Counted from the stretch's first letter, positions 9,040 through 17,005 are shown. The stretch: DNA of 48,983 nt from JALRAP01 sp046302815 (GCA_046302815.1 JBKCHO010000073.1:1-48983), one strand, 5' to 3'. Notes: generated by a model not told the origin, from the sequence alone. Translations and numbers: made by a program.

Positions 9040-10473
9040 TCAGGAGATCAAATGCAACTTTATGGTATTGGCCATACCTCTGTCCTCAAGAGGAGTACTA
9101 TAAACATTGATTAGCAAATCGCCCTCTTTAACCAAACCCTTCTTTTTCAAAAATGATTTGATGTCATTTATCGTCTCTTGAGACCCCTCATAACGATCGT
9201 AATGGAAGGCTCTAACGCCCCAAACCAAATTCAAGGTAGTCAGCATTTCCATGTTGTCTGTGAAAATGAAAACATGACTTCTTGGTCTTTGAGATGAAAT
9301 ACGAAACGCCGTGTATCCTGAATTTGTCATGGCAATGATACCAGCGGCGCCAGATTGCTGTGCCATAAGGCAGGCATTGTAACAAACCGAATCAGACACA
9401 AATGACCTGGAGTCCTTGATTGGAGGTATTTGTTTGTTGTAAATGAAATCCTCCGTCTCCGAAATGGTAATAATCTTGGCCATGGCCTCCACCACCTTGA
9501 TAGGAAAGGCTCCCACCGATGTCTCACCGGATAGCATCAAGGCATCGGCACCATCGAACACGGCATTAGCTACATCACTGGCCTCGGCACGAGTTGGACG
9601 ATAGTTGGTAATCATGCTCTCCATCATTTGAGTAGCTATGATTACCGGCTTGGAGTGTGAGATCGCTTTTCTTACAATCATCTTTTGAATGACTGGCACT
9701 TTTTCCATAGCAATCTCAACACCCAAATCTCCCCTTGCCACCATGATTGCATCTGCAGCTTTGATGATATTGTCCAAATCCCGAAGCGCTTCGGGTTTCT
9801 CGATTTTAGCGACTACTCTAGTCTTCCGACCTTTTGAAGAAATATGCTGCTTGAGCTCCAAAATGTCGTTGGCCGTTCTAACGAATGAAAGTCCAATCCA
9901 TTCAACACCATTTTCCAAAGCAAATTCAAGATCTCGGCAATCTTTATCAGAGAGACATGGAAGGGATATTTTAGTAAATGGTAAGTTGATCCCTTTCCTG
10001 GAGGATACAATCCCACCATGAATCACCTTAGCCAGAACAACACCATCCGTCTCTTTTCCGATCACCAACAGTTCAATTTTGCCATCGTCTATAAGAACCG
10101 GATCCCCAGGCTGCACATCCTCATAAAAGTTGGTGTAGTGAACATGTAACATGTGGGAAGTCCCTATACAAGGATGGATGGAAAGTCGGATAGGAGAACC
10201 CTCTACAAGCTCTACAGCATTATCCTTAACCTCACCAATCCTAAGCTTTGGACCTTGCAAATCGTAAAGCACAGGAATCTTATAGCGCTTCTCGGAGTTT
10301 AACTTGTGTAGATTGTCGATGATGGTTTTATGCATGGCATGATCGCCGTGGGATGCATTGATCCGCACAACATCCATACCCGCACGGATCATTTTCTCCA
10401 ATGTATCTATATCCATGGATGATGGACCAATGGTGGCAATGATCTTGCTTTTGTTGAAAAGTACTGGGGTCAT
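9040..10473 (-). CDS. pyk: Pyruvate kinase
   Basis: Converts phosphoenolpyruvate and ADP to pyruvate and ATP, the last step of glycolysis. The 477-residue length is typical. Key elements are present: 'RINASHGD' at 37-44, 'DLQGPKLRIG' at 71-80, the 'AKIEKPEAL' strand with Lys223 and Glu225, the signature 'IMVARGDLGVE' near 243-253, and 'ATQMMESM' at 280-287. The C-terminal regulatory domain follows. It lies 8 bases downstream of the IPExxxVDY gene in the same operon, an arrangement common in Bacteroidota. The 3' end is shared with a bidirectional terminator. Confidence 0.97.
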   Translation of the reverse strand: MTPVLFNKSKIIATIGPSSMDIDTLEKMIRAGMDVVRINASHGDHAMHKTIIDNLHKLNSEKRYKIPVLYDLQGPKLRIGEVKDNAVELVEGSPIRLSIHPCIGTSHMLHVHYTNFYEDVQPGDPVLIDDGKIELLVIGKETDGVVLAKVIHGGIVSSRKGINLPFTKISLPCLSDKDCRDLEFALENGVEWIGLSFVRTANDILELKQHISSKGRKTRVVAKIEKPEALRDLDNIIKAADAIMVARGDLGVEIAMEKVPVIQKMIVRKAISHSKPVIIATQMMESMITNYRPTRAEASDVANAVFDGADALMLSGETSVGAFPIKVVEAMAKIITISETEDFIYNKQIPPIKDSRSFVSDSVCYNACLMAQQSGAAGIIAMTNSGYTAFRISSQRPRSHVFIFTDNMEMLTTLNLVWGVRAFHYDRYEGSQETINDIKSFLKKKGLVKEGDLLINVYSTPLEDRGMANTIKLHLIS

Positions 10474-10481
10474 GTTTGAAT

Positions 10482-10931
10482 TTAATTTTCCAATAAACTG
10501 AGAAATGTTTCAGCTGATTTCAGTTCAGCTGGTTCGATTAAAAAAGCACCAGAGATATTTTTCATGCTTCTGAGCTTTTCAATCAAAGTTTTAGTGTCAT
10601 AATTACGAGCCATTCCGGATATAACCAGGAAATAATCAACATTTCTCATTTCCGGGATAAAACAGCCGGTGTTTTCTATATCTCGATTCGATAACAAATA
10701 ATAGGATTCACAACCTCCGATTACAATAGCAAAACAGGCATGCCTTGTACTGGAACCAGGTCGACCGGCAGAAATGACCAAGTCGTTTTTTAGAAACAGA
10801 TCAAGTCCGAGGTTTTGATTCAAATCATAACACAATCTGAAATCCTTTAGTCCACACAACAGTCCAATCAGCAGAAAATCCAGTTCCTGCTCATAGTCTA
10901 GGCGCAATACCTTTTGCTTTTCCGACGACAT
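10482..10931 (-). CDS. IPExxxVDY family protein
   Basis: Small cytoplasmic protein of unknown function restricted to Bacteroidota. The family-defining motif is seen as 'FIPEMRNVDYFL' (IPEMRNVDY at residues 92-100). The length of 149 residues fits the family. It sits directly upstream of pyk; the family is commonly found beside pyruvate kinase, often with ribonuclease III, but no rnc is present here. The upstream region is shared with the divergent tadA gene. No catalytic residues can be assigned. Confidence 0.88.
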   Translation of the reverse strand: MSSEKQKVLRLDYEQELDFLLIGLLCGLKDFRLCYDLNQNLGLDLFLKNDLVISAGRPGSSTRHACFAIVIGGCESYYLLSNRDIENTGCFIPEMRNVDYFLVISGMARNYDTKTLIEKLRSMKNISGAFLIEPAELKSAETFLSLLEN

Positions 10932-11030
10932 TGTTTTGGGGGAGTTGGAAGTACTATCACAAATGTAAGTACAAAAAACAATGCAGCAGTTAACGGTTTG
11001 TTATCAATATACCCGCACAAATAATTCGCT

Positions 11031-11038
11031 TACTTTTG
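11031..11038 (+). promoter_or_regulatory. -7 promoter element (TACTTTTG) abutting tadA start
   Basis: Exact match to TAnnTTTG ending only 4 nt before the tadA ATG at 11043. If transcription starts the usual 5-8 nt downstream, the mRNA would be essentially leaderless. No TTG is seen at the -33 spacing. Confidence 0.5.
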
Positions 11039-11042
11039 TGGC

Positions 11043-11492
11043 ATGGATGCAAAAATCCTTCTTGATGATGAATATTTCATGCGGGCGGCCCTTACCGAAG
11101 CCCGAAAAGCCTTTGATTCGGATGAGGTACCAGTAGGTGCGGTCATCGTTTGCAAAAACCGGATCATAGCCAGGGCCCACAACATGACGGAGAAACTAAC
11201 GGATGTAACAGCCCATGCCGAGATGCTCGCTTTCACCTCTGCCGGAAACCATTTGAGCTCTAAATACCTTCAAGAATGTACGCTTTATGTCACATTGGAA
11301 CCTTGCACCATGTGTGCCGGAGCTGGTTATTGGACCCAGTTGGATCGGATTGTTTTCGGTGCTGCCGATGAAAAACGAGGTTACTCATTATTTGGCGACA
11401 ACCTTTTGCATCCGAAAACCAAAATAACAAAAGGAGTTCTGGCAGCTGAGTGCGCCGAACTCCTTCGCGAATTTTTCAGAAACAAAAGGTGA
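11043..11492 (+). CDS. tadA: tRNA-specific adenosine deaminase (TadA-type)
   Basis: Zinc-dependent deaminase expected to convert the wobble adenosine of tRNA-Arg(ACG) to inosine. The zinc/catalytic motifs are clear: 'TAHAEM' (His58, Glu60) and 'EPCTMC' (Cys88, Cys91), and 'GAVIV' marks the substrate-pocket strand. The length of 149 residues is standard. A cytosine/guanine deaminase of the same fold is the alternative, but 'EPCTMCAGA' and the overall pattern favour TadA. Its stop codon (11490-11492) directly abuts the end of the convergent response-regulator gene with no spacer. Confidence 0.9.
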   Translation: MDAKILLDDEYFMRAALTEARKAFDSDEVPVGAVIVCKNRIIARAHNMTEKLTDVTAHAEMLAFTSAGNHLSSKYLQECTLYVTLEPCTMCAGAGYWTQLDRIVFGAADEKRGYSLFGDNLLHPKTKITKGVLAAECAELLREFFRNKR

Positions 11493-11927
11493 TTACAACC
11501 TGATGGCCTTTATAGTCTCCTCCTTGAGGGGTTTGTTGAGGAATTTTTTCACAAACCGGCTTTTGTTGGCGCGGTTCAGATATTCAAAGCTTTCGGTTGA
11601 AGACACCATAATAACCTTGCAATTGCAAGTAATGTCGTTGCTGAGCTTGGCAAATGCATCCAAGAATGCAAAGCCATCCATCTCTGGCATCACTATATCC
11701 AAGAAAACAACAGAAGGCAGGTCGGCTGTGGAAGCTGTTGCAAGAAAATCCAATGCTTCTTGTCCGGAATTAAACAGTGTGGTTCTTTTGGCGAATCCGG
11801 TTTTCTCGACCATTTTGCCCAATACGATGTTCTGAATCGGATCATCATCTACAAGCATTACATGCTCATAGGTGGTTTGGTTGGTTTCTATTACTGGTGA
11901 ATAGGTGATGGTTTGCTGGTTTTTCAT
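11493..11927 (-). CDS. Single-domain response regulator (CheY-like receiver)
   Basis: Stand-alone receiver domain of 144 residues with no output domain. Visible are the acidic pocket 'LVDDDP', the phosphoacceptor Asp in 'VVFLDIVMPEMDGF', the switch Ser in 'IMVSST', and the conserved Lys in 'FLNKPL'. It overlaps the upstream ATPase gene by 4 nt (ATGA), so it is probably translationally coupled and last in a three-gene signalling operon. Such receivers usually act through protein-protein contact or a phosphorelay; the target is not apparent here. Confidence 0.92.
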   Translation of the reverse strand: MKNQQTITYSPVIETNQTTYEHVMLVDDDPIQNIVLGKMVEKTGFAKRTTLFNSGQEALDFLATASTADLPSVVFLDIVMPEMDGFAFLDAFAKLSNDITCNCKVIMVSSTESFEYLNRANKSRFVKKFLNKPLKEETIKAIRL

Positions 11928-12472
11928 TTTGAGTTTTCTATGATTTTGCTGATTTTTCTTTTCAAGTCATTATCCATTTGGTTGGGGAGCTCCGCAAAGA
12001 TTGTGGTGCCTGTGCCTTTGATAGACTCAACCCTGATAGAGCCTTTCAACTTTTTAACAGCCTCCTTTACAGCGAACAATCCTAATCCAGAGCCTGCATT
12101 TTTATTTTCGGGAGCACAGAAGAACATGTCAAACACCTTGTTCAAATGAAATCTGTCTATGCCAATACCATTGTCTTTGAAGGAAAGCTCCACCTTATCT
12201 GCGTGAAGAACCACATGAATATCTAGTGTAGGCTTTGTCTCGTGTGGGTGTCTGAATTTGATGGAATTTGAAATAATGTTAGAAAAGATTACTTCAATCA
12301 AAATGGGATCGCCATGAAATGGAAATAATCCTTCAATAGTGGTGTTCACAGTCAATCGATGAGCTCCATCTTGTCGCGAAAGTGCCAAGATGCACTGCCT
12401 TACTAAACCCTTAAAATCTATTTCAAGGGTGTTTTTCTTTGTCCTTTGTCTGGTGGCGCGAATCGTGTTCAT
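11924..12472 (-). CDS. Histidine-kinase-type ATPase domain protein lacking the DHp domain
   Basis: An isolated HATPase_c (GHKL) module of 182 residues. The N box ('IFSNIISNSIKF'), G1 box ('DNGIGID'), F box ('KVFDMFF') and G2 box ('GSGLGL') are all intact, so ATP binding is expected. The usual dimerisation/phosphotransfer helix pair with its H-box histidine is absent: only ~20 residues precede the ATPase fold. Only one base separates this start from the stop of the upstream PAS gene, so the missing segment is not hidden in another frame. It overlaps the receiver gene by 4 nt. It could be a decayed kinase, an anti-sigma-like kinase, or part of a multi-subunit kinase. Confidence 0.85.
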   Translation of the reverse strand: MNTIRATRQRTKKNTLEIDFKGLVRQCILALSRQDGAHRLTVNTTIEGLFPFHGDPILIEVIFSNIISNSIKFRHPHETKPTLDIHVVLHADKVELSFKDNGIGIDRFHLNKVFDMFFCAPENKNAGSGLGLFAVKEAVKKLKGSIRVESIKGTGTTIFAELPNQMDNDLKRKISKIIENSK

Positions 12473-12473
12473 A

Positions 12474-12842
12474 TCAGTTTTTTATAATCGAAAATTCTAC
12501 ATTGGCTGTGGCTGCAGGAGCAACTGTCCTGGCTAGTCCGCTTTCCGACTCCAGTGAATAGGCATACATTCCGATATAACCTGCCTCAGGAAAAGGCACT
12601 ATCGAAAAATGTATTTGAAAACCATCCATGGAAACAGAAATGTCGGCGGGAGTTTGGCTCAAGATGCAATGGAACAATTGAGGATGTTGAGATACAACGC
12701 GGGATGGAAGGCTTTCATTCAACTTCCAACCCCACTTTTCGAGTAAAGGCGCAGAGGCCCTATTAGCCTCAACTAGTTTCTTTTCAAGATTGAACTTGAA
12801 CACAGGAAAGAGGCTCTGGTTGTTTGGGGAGTTTGGGGACAT
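12474..12842 (-). CDS. PAS-like sensor domain protein
   Basis: Short soluble protein of 122 residues. Its N-terminal half ('FPVFKFNLEKKLVEANRA') resembles the start of a PAS fold. The rest ('ISVSMDGFQIHFSIVPFPE', 'YIGMYAYSLE') fits the PAS beta-sheet. No cofactor-binding residue is obvious. It is the first gene of the PAS-ATPase-receiver operon, with one base before the next start codon, and together with that gene looks like a histidine kinase split in two and missing its phosphotransfer domain. The PAS call is motif-level only. Confidence 0.65.
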   Translation of the reverse strand: MSPNSPNNQSLFPVFKFNLEKKLVEANRASAPLLEKWGWKLNESLPSRVVSQHPQLFHCILSQTPADISVSMDGFQIHFSIVPFPEAGYIGMYAYSLESESGLARTVAPAATANVEFSIIKN

Positions 12843-13085
12843 GTAATGGGTATTTGAGGTTCTGAAACGCCCAACACCTTATCCAGTTGCACGCGGATAT
12901 GCTACTTGCTTACATTGTAAGATTTATATCAAAAATGGAAAGGAAATCGTAATTCAATAAACACAAAGCATTGATTTACAAATACAATTTATAATGTAAT
13001 AATATGAAATAGGCTGTAATACAATGTGCGGAATTGACACAAAAAGGGTGCATTGTAGTCAAAATCGAACTTTAACTCCGCTTAC

Positions 13086-13115
13086 TTGTTCTGAGGTGTT
13101 GTGTATTTAACTTTG
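13086..13115 (+). promoter_or_regulatory. Bacteroidota promoter (TTG-N19-TAACTTTG) of the bacilliredoxin gene
   Basis: A TTG at 13086-13088 (-33 element) lies 19 nt before TAACTTTG at 13108-13115 (-7 element). This matches the Bacteroidota housekeeping consensus TTG/TAnnTTTG in both sequence and spacing. The start codon follows 14 nt later. Confidence 0.7.
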
Positions 13116-13129
13116 TAAAAAAAACAAAC

Positions 13130-13549
13130 ATGCCTTACCCAGAACAACTTTGTGCCCCGATGCGTACCGACCTGACATCAGCAGGTTTCATAGAACTTCG
13201 CACCGGCGAAGAGGTGGATTCAACCATACCGAGTGCTTCAGGCACCATGTTATTGGTCTTTAATTCCGTTTGCGGATGTGCCGCTGGAACATGTCGCCCA
13301 GGTGTCAAGCTTGCTTTACAGCGAAGCTCCAAATCCCCGAACTCGCTGGCTACGGTCTTTGCTGGACAGGATCTCGAAGCAACCAACACGGCTAGAAAAT
13401 ACACGCTGCCCTACCCTCCTTCCTCTCCGAGTATTGCTCTATTCAAGGATGGAAAGCTTGTGCATTTTGTGGAAAGGCACATGATTGAAGGGCGTTCTGC
13501 CGAGATGATCTCCGACCATCTGTGCGCCGCTTTTGAAGAATATTGTTGA
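13130..13549 (+). CDS. Bacilliredoxin, BrxA/BrxB (YphP/YqiW) family
   Basis: Thioredoxin-fold protein expected to remove bacillithiol from S-bacillithiolated proteins. The family CGC active site is seen in 'NSVCGCAAGTCRPG' (Cys48-Gly-Cys50). The N-terminus 'MPYPEQLCAPMR' and the strand 'PSSPSIALFKDGKLVHFVER' are typical. At 139 residues it is the normal length. It stands alone, with its own consensus promoter, convergent with plsC (8-base gap). Its presence implies that this organism makes bacillithiol, though no biosynthesis gene is in the window. Confidence 0.92.
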   Translation: MPYPEQLCAPMRTDLTSAGFIELRTGEEVDSTIPSASGTMLLVFNSVCGCAAGTCRPGVKLALQRSSKSPNSLATVFAGQDLEATNTARKYTLPYPPSSPSIALFKDGKLVHFVERHMIEGRSAEMISDHLCAAFEEYC

Positions 13550-13557
13550 TTGCTTTA

Positions 13558-14340
13558 TTAAAGACGATAAGGGGGTTGGTTGGATTTGTCAACCAATCCG
13601 TACGAGTTTATGGTTTCGTCCATTACCTTTTTGTACAACTCCTTTAACTGCTCCAACTCATTCTCTGTGTAACCTTTCGTTGAAATGGGGTCATGAATTA
13701 TAACCCTCACTTGCCCAGGCCCGCCAGGATGGATTTTTTTCCTGGGTCCGTCGGGTAAAACGCTCCAATTATCAAGAAACACTACCGGAACAATTGGAAC
13801 TTGCTTTTCAATGGCTAGTTTGAATGCTCCGTTTTTTAATCTGCCCAAGACAGGTGTGCAATCAGGAATGGTTGCTTCTGGAAATATGGCAATGGATATG
13901 CCCTTGTCCAAATCCTCCGCCGCCCTCATGAAAGCCCGATGCGAGGCTACAATACTAGATCGGTCTACCAGAATGTTCATCTTGTCAAAAAATCGATTGA
14001 AAAGTGGGATCTTACGAAGCTCCGCCTTCCCCATGAAATGAAAATAATGAGGAATCACCCGATAGGTCATGATGATGTCCAGATAAGATCCATGGTTCGG
14101 ACAAATAACGCAAGGTTCTGGCCATGGAGTCTGACATTGCCTTAACACCTTGGAGCGGATTCCAGGTATACCTACCAATAATTTGGACCACCATCTTTTA
14201 AGCTGAAACACTTTATCAAAGGTGTTCTCGTTTCGAAGAAAAAACCAAAACAATGGAAACAGGATCAGAAAGGAAAAAACGGCATTAAAGAAGAAAAAAA
14301 ACCTCCAGGTTTTGCCTAATGCCTTGCCTATAATGCTCAC
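13558..14340 (-). CDS. plsC: 1-acyl-sn-glycerol-3-phosphate acyltransferase family protein
   Basis: Membrane-associated acyltransferase probably making phosphatidic acid from lysophosphatidate. A hydrophobic N-terminal anchor (about residues 12-35) precedes the catalytic motif 'NHGSYLD' (His83, Asp88; NHx4D) and the substrate motif 'FPEATIPD' (153-160, the FPEGTRS-like block). The length of 260 residues fits. The start codon is GTG at 14340, directly beside a palindromic promoter region shared with trpS. Specificity within the PlsC superfamily is not certain. Confidence 0.87.
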   Translation of the reverse strand: MSIIGKALGKTWRFFFFFNAVFSFLILFPLFWFFLRNENTFDKVFQLKRWWSKLLVGIPGIRSKVLRQCQTPWPEPCVICPNHGSYLDIIMTYRVIPHYFHFMGKAELRKIPLFNRFFDKMNILVDRSSIVASHRAFMRAAEDLDKGISIAIFPEATIPDCTPVLGRLKNGAFKLAIEKQVPIVPVVFLDNWSVLPDGPRKKIHPGGPGQVRVIIHDPISTKGYTENELEQLKELYKKVMDETINSYGLVDKSNQPPYRL

Positions 14341-14342
14341 AC

Positions 14343-14372
14343 GGCTAAATTACTAAAAATTGTAATTTAGCC
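14343..14372. promoter_or_regulatory. Perfect 11-bp palindrome forming a divergent promoter/operator
   Basis: GGCTAAATTAC (14343-14353) and GTAATTTAGCC (14362-14372) are exact reverse complements around an 8-nt spacer. Each arm carries TAATTTAG, one mismatch from the -7 consensus TAnnTTTG. These elements point outward at trpS (6 nt before ATG) and plsC (4 nt before GTG). The whole intergenic space is 36 bp, so it must hold both start regions. It may equally be a dyad-symmetric repressor site. Confidence 0.55.
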
Positions 14373-14376
14373 CTCT

Positions 14377-15369
14377 ATGGAAAGAGTCGTCAGCGGTATA
14401 CGCCCAACAGGCAACCTGCATCTTGGAAATTACTTCGGAGCAGTTAAGAACTTCATAAAGATGCAACAGGACTTTGACTGTTATTTTTTCATCGCCGACT
14501 ACCATTCCTTAACCACACATCCTACACCTGACAATTTAAAGAAATCGGTTCGACAGGCTCTTTCAGAATATCTGGCTTGTGGAATAGATCCGTCTAAGTG
14601 CACAATTTATGCCCAAAGCGACCTTCCCGAAACAGCCGAATTGTATTTGCTCCTAAATATGAATGCCTATGTGGGAGAGTTGGAACGCTGCACATCCTTC
14701 AAAGAAAAAATCCGTAAACATCCCGACAATATCAATGCTGGACTGCTAACCTACCCCACTTTGATGGCTGCTGATATCCTTATACATAAAGCCGTAAAAG
14801 TCCCAGTTGGTAAAGACCAGGAACAACATCTGGAAATGGCTCGCACATTTGCTAACCGATTCAACAGATTGTATAATTGCCAAACCTTTCCTGAACCACA
14901 CGCCTTTAATTTCGGTTCCGGTTTGGTAAAAGTCCCTGGATTAGATGGGTCTGGCAAAATGGGGAAGAGCGAGGGAGAAGGAAATGCTGTTTTTCTTGCA
15001 GATAGCCCAGAGATAATCAGAAAAAAAATAATGAAGGCTGTTACCGACAGTGGGCCAACAGCTCCTGGACAGGAAAAACCGGAATCTGTGGCAAATCTTT
15101 TTAGTCTGATGAAATTGGTATCCCTTCCTGAGACCATTTCCTTTTTCGAAGAAAAGTACAACGATTGTACCATCCGCTACGGCGACCTTAAAAAACAACT
15201 TGCCGAAGACATGGTGAAATTCATGACACCCATCTCAGAAGAAATCACAAGAATCGCTTCGGACGACCAACTCATTAACAAGGTTATGGATGAAGGTGCT
15301 GAAAAAGCTAGGATAAGCGCCCGTTCCACTTTGAATGAGGTCCGAAAAACGATTGGTTTCAGGAGCTAG
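14377..15369 (+). CDS. trpS: Tryptophanyl-tRNA synthetase
   Basis: Class I aminoacyl-tRNA synthetase charging tRNA-Trp. The HIGH-type motif is 'TGNLHLGNY' at residues 11-19 and the KMSKS-type motif is 'GKMGKSEG' near residue 195. 'DYHSLTTHP' and 'LTYPTLMAADIL' are characteristic TrpRS blocks. At 330 residues it has the usual bacterial length. It is transcribed away from plsC and followed 44 nt later by ctaB, which has its own -7 element. Confidence 0.97.
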   Translation: MERVVSGIRPTGNLHLGNYFGAVKNFIKMQQDFDCYFFIADYHSLTTHPTPDNLKKSVRQALSEYLACGIDPSKCTIYAQSDLPETAELYLLLNMNAYVGELERCTSFKEKIRKHPDNINAGLLTYPTLMAADILIHKAVKVPVGKDQEQHLEMARTFANRFNRLYNCQTFPEPHAFNFGSGLVKVPGLDGSGKMGKSEGEGNAVFLADSPEIIRKKIMKAVTDSGPTAPGQEKPESVANLFSLMKLVSLPETISFFEEKYNDCTIRYGDLKKQLAEDMVKFMTPISEEITRIASDDQLINKVMDEGAEKARISARSTLNEVRKTIGFRS

Positions 15370-15398
15370 AAGCGCACATAATTTCGATTCGGTTTGGG

Positions 15399-15406
15399 TA
15401 CCTTTG
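15399..15406 (+). promoter_or_regulatory. -7 promoter element (TACCTTTG) before ctaB
   Basis: Exact TAnnTTTG match ending 7 nt before the ctaB ATG at 15414, implying a very short or absent leader. It probably starts the cytochrome-oxidase accessory operon. No well-spaced TTG was found. Confidence 0.5.
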
Positions 15407-15413
15407 CTGACCA

Positions 15414-16310
15414 ATGGATCATCCAAACCAAGCCTCCCCCGACATCAAGACTACCAGTAAAATAAACGACTTGGCCCAATTGACCAAGACGCGGTTGACC
15501 ATATTGGTGGTATTCTCTGCATCCATGTCGTTTATCATCGGATCGGATGGACCCTTGGACTGGATGAAGCTGCTGATTTTGATTCTCGGCGGTTTTTTGG
15601 TTACGGGTTCAGCGAATGCTTTCAACCAAATATTGGAGAAAGACTTGGATAAGCTAATGGAGCGAACCCAAGCCAGGCCACTTCCCGACAGAAGAATGAA
15701 AGTAAAGGAGGCATCTGTTATTGCCATCCTTTTCGGTGCAGCTGGACTTTTTTTACTAACCTACTTTATGAACATAGCCAGCGGTGTTTTGGGATTTATC
15801 GCCTTGGTAAGTTATGCAGCCATGTACACTCCTCTCAAAAGAACCACTCCATTCGCTGTTTTTGTGGGAGCCTTTCCAGGAGCCATTCCAACCCTTCTGG
15901 GGTATGTAGCTGCAACCAATTCTTTCGATACTGCCGCATGGATACTTTTTTGCATTCAATTTATTTGGCAATTCCCCCATTTCTGGGCCATTGCCTGGGT
16001 GATGGATGATGATTATAGGAAAGCAGGCTTTGAACTACTTCCATCAAAAGGGGGGCGCGACAAATCATCAGCCTTTCAAGCATTTGTTTATGCCTTCAGT
16101 CTTATCCCCGTAGGATTAACCCCATGGGTGTTCGGAATGAGCGGTTTGGGTTCAGCAGTAGTTTGTTCGGTTGCAGGAATTGTATTTGCCTGGCAAGCTT
16201 GGAAACTTTACCAATCCTGTAGTGTTGTTGCTGCTAGGAGTTTGATGTTTGGCTCCTTTGTTTACTTACCACTAGTTCAACTCACCCTTGTTATTGACAA
16301 AATAAGCTGA
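15414..16310 (+). CDS. ctaB: Protohaem IX farnesyltransferase (haem O synthase)
   Basis: Polytopic membrane prenyltransferase of the UbiA superfamily that converts haem b to haem o for terminal oxidases. The Asp-rich signature is visible as 'NQILEKDLDKLMERTQARP' (about residues 64-82), and the second conserved region as 'WQFPHFWAIAWVMDDDYRKAG'. About eight or nine membrane segments are evident in 298 residues. It heads a run of oxidase genes with short gaps (10 nt to the first subunit III gene). Start chosen at the ATG immediately after the -7 element. Confidence 0.95.
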   Translation: MDHPNQASPDIKTTSKINDLAQLTKTRLTILVVFSASMSFIIGSDGPLDWMKLLILILGGFLVTGSANAFNQILEKDLDKLMERTQARPLPDRRMKVKEASVIAILFGAAGLFLLTYFMNIASGVLGFIALVSYAAMYTPLKRTTPFAVFVGAFPGAIPTLLGYVAATNSFDTAAWILFCIQFIWQFPHFWAIAWVMDDDYRKAGFELLPSKGGRDKSSAFQAFVYAFSLIPVGLTPWVFGMSGLGSAVVCSVAGIVFAWQAWKLYQSCSVVAARSLMFGSFVYLPLVQLTLVIDKIS

Positions 16311-16319
16311 TAATCAAAG

Positions 16320-16901
16320 ATGGACAATACGCTGCCCAGAGAAAAAACCATGGATAGGCTGACAAAAATCCCTACTTCAAAAATCCTTTTGTGGCTTTCC
16401 ATGGTAAGCATGGTGATGGTTTTCGCTGGTTTAACCAGCGGCTACATTGTTCGGCAAGCCGAGGGTAATTGGTTCGTATTTGAGTTACCTCAAATGTTCA
16501 CCTATTCTACCATAGTTATTGTATTGAGCAGTGTAACGATGTGGTGGGCTGTGCGTTCGGTTCGCAAAGGAGACTTGGTAGCCATGCGTACTTCATTGGC
16601 AATCACGCTCATTCTTGGACTTGGGTTTTGCATTACCCAGTTCTGGGCGTGGTCAGACTTGGTTAAAATGGGCATCTTTTTCACAGGCAACCCATCCGGA
16701 TCCTTCCTTTATGTATTGTCGGCGCTCCACTTAGCTCACCTTGCAGGTGGTATCCTTTATATGATTATAGTTACTACCAATGCATTCAGAGGATTGTATT
16801 CGCCTGAAAACCATTTGCAAATCGAGCTCTGTTCCACTTTTTGGCATTTCATGGATGGGCTCTGGGTTTATCTTTTTATTTTTCTAACGATGATTCGTTA
16901 G
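16320..16901 (+). CDS. Cytochrome c oxidase subunit III-like protein (short copy)
   Basis: Haem-copper oxidase subunit III family membrane protein of 193 residues with about five transmembrane segments. The ending 'FWHFMDGLWVYLFIFL' is the subunit III C-terminal signature, and 'ALHLAHLAGGILYM' fits the preceding helix. It is shorter than the classical seven-helix form and lies between ctaB and a second, longer subunit III gene, a paired layout usual in Bacteroidota. Both copies probably belong to the same aa3/caa3-type oxidase complex whose subunits I and II are encoded elsewhere. Confidence 0.88.
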   Translation: MDNTLPREKTMDRLTKIPTSKILLWLSMVSMVMVFAGLTSGYIVRQAEGNWFVFELPQMFTYSTIVIVLSSVTMWWAVRSVRKGDLVAMRTSLAITLILGLGFCITQFWAWSDLVKMGIFFTGNPSGSFLYVLSALHLAHLAGGILYMIIVTTNAFRGLYSPENHLQIELCSTFWHFMDGLWVYLFIFLTMIR

Positions 16902-16988
16902 AAACCTGTTGAAATTTAGAAGGATTCCACGCTAAAAAAATGCGTGTGGCACCGAAAAATCTATTTATTTTGCGGTGTTAAACAAAGG

Positions 16989-17005
16989 CACTGTTTTGTA
17001 CAGTG
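16989..17005 (+). other. Small hairpin in the leader of the second subunit III gene
   Basis: CACTGT and ACAGTG form a 6-bp stem with a TTTGT loop, 28 nt before the start codon at 17034, within an unusually long 132-nt intergenic space for this operon. There is no T-run, so it is not a terminator. A role in mRNA stability or start-site masking is possible but unproven. Confidence 0.3.

Noticed and set aside
12843..13129. The longest gene-free gap examined for small RNAs or extra genes
   Set aside because: Apart from the bacilliredoxin promoter it is AT-rich with no convincing frame, hairpin or tRNA-like fold.
14751..15173. 140-codon antisense frame within trpS
   Set aside because: TrpRS motifs run unbroken on the plus strand here; the antisense product shows no conserved features.
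16926..16950. Inverted repeat CCACGC...GCGTGTGG considered as a terminator after the short subunit III gene
   Set aside because: The stem is imperfect and no T-run follows on the plus strand, so termination is not supported.
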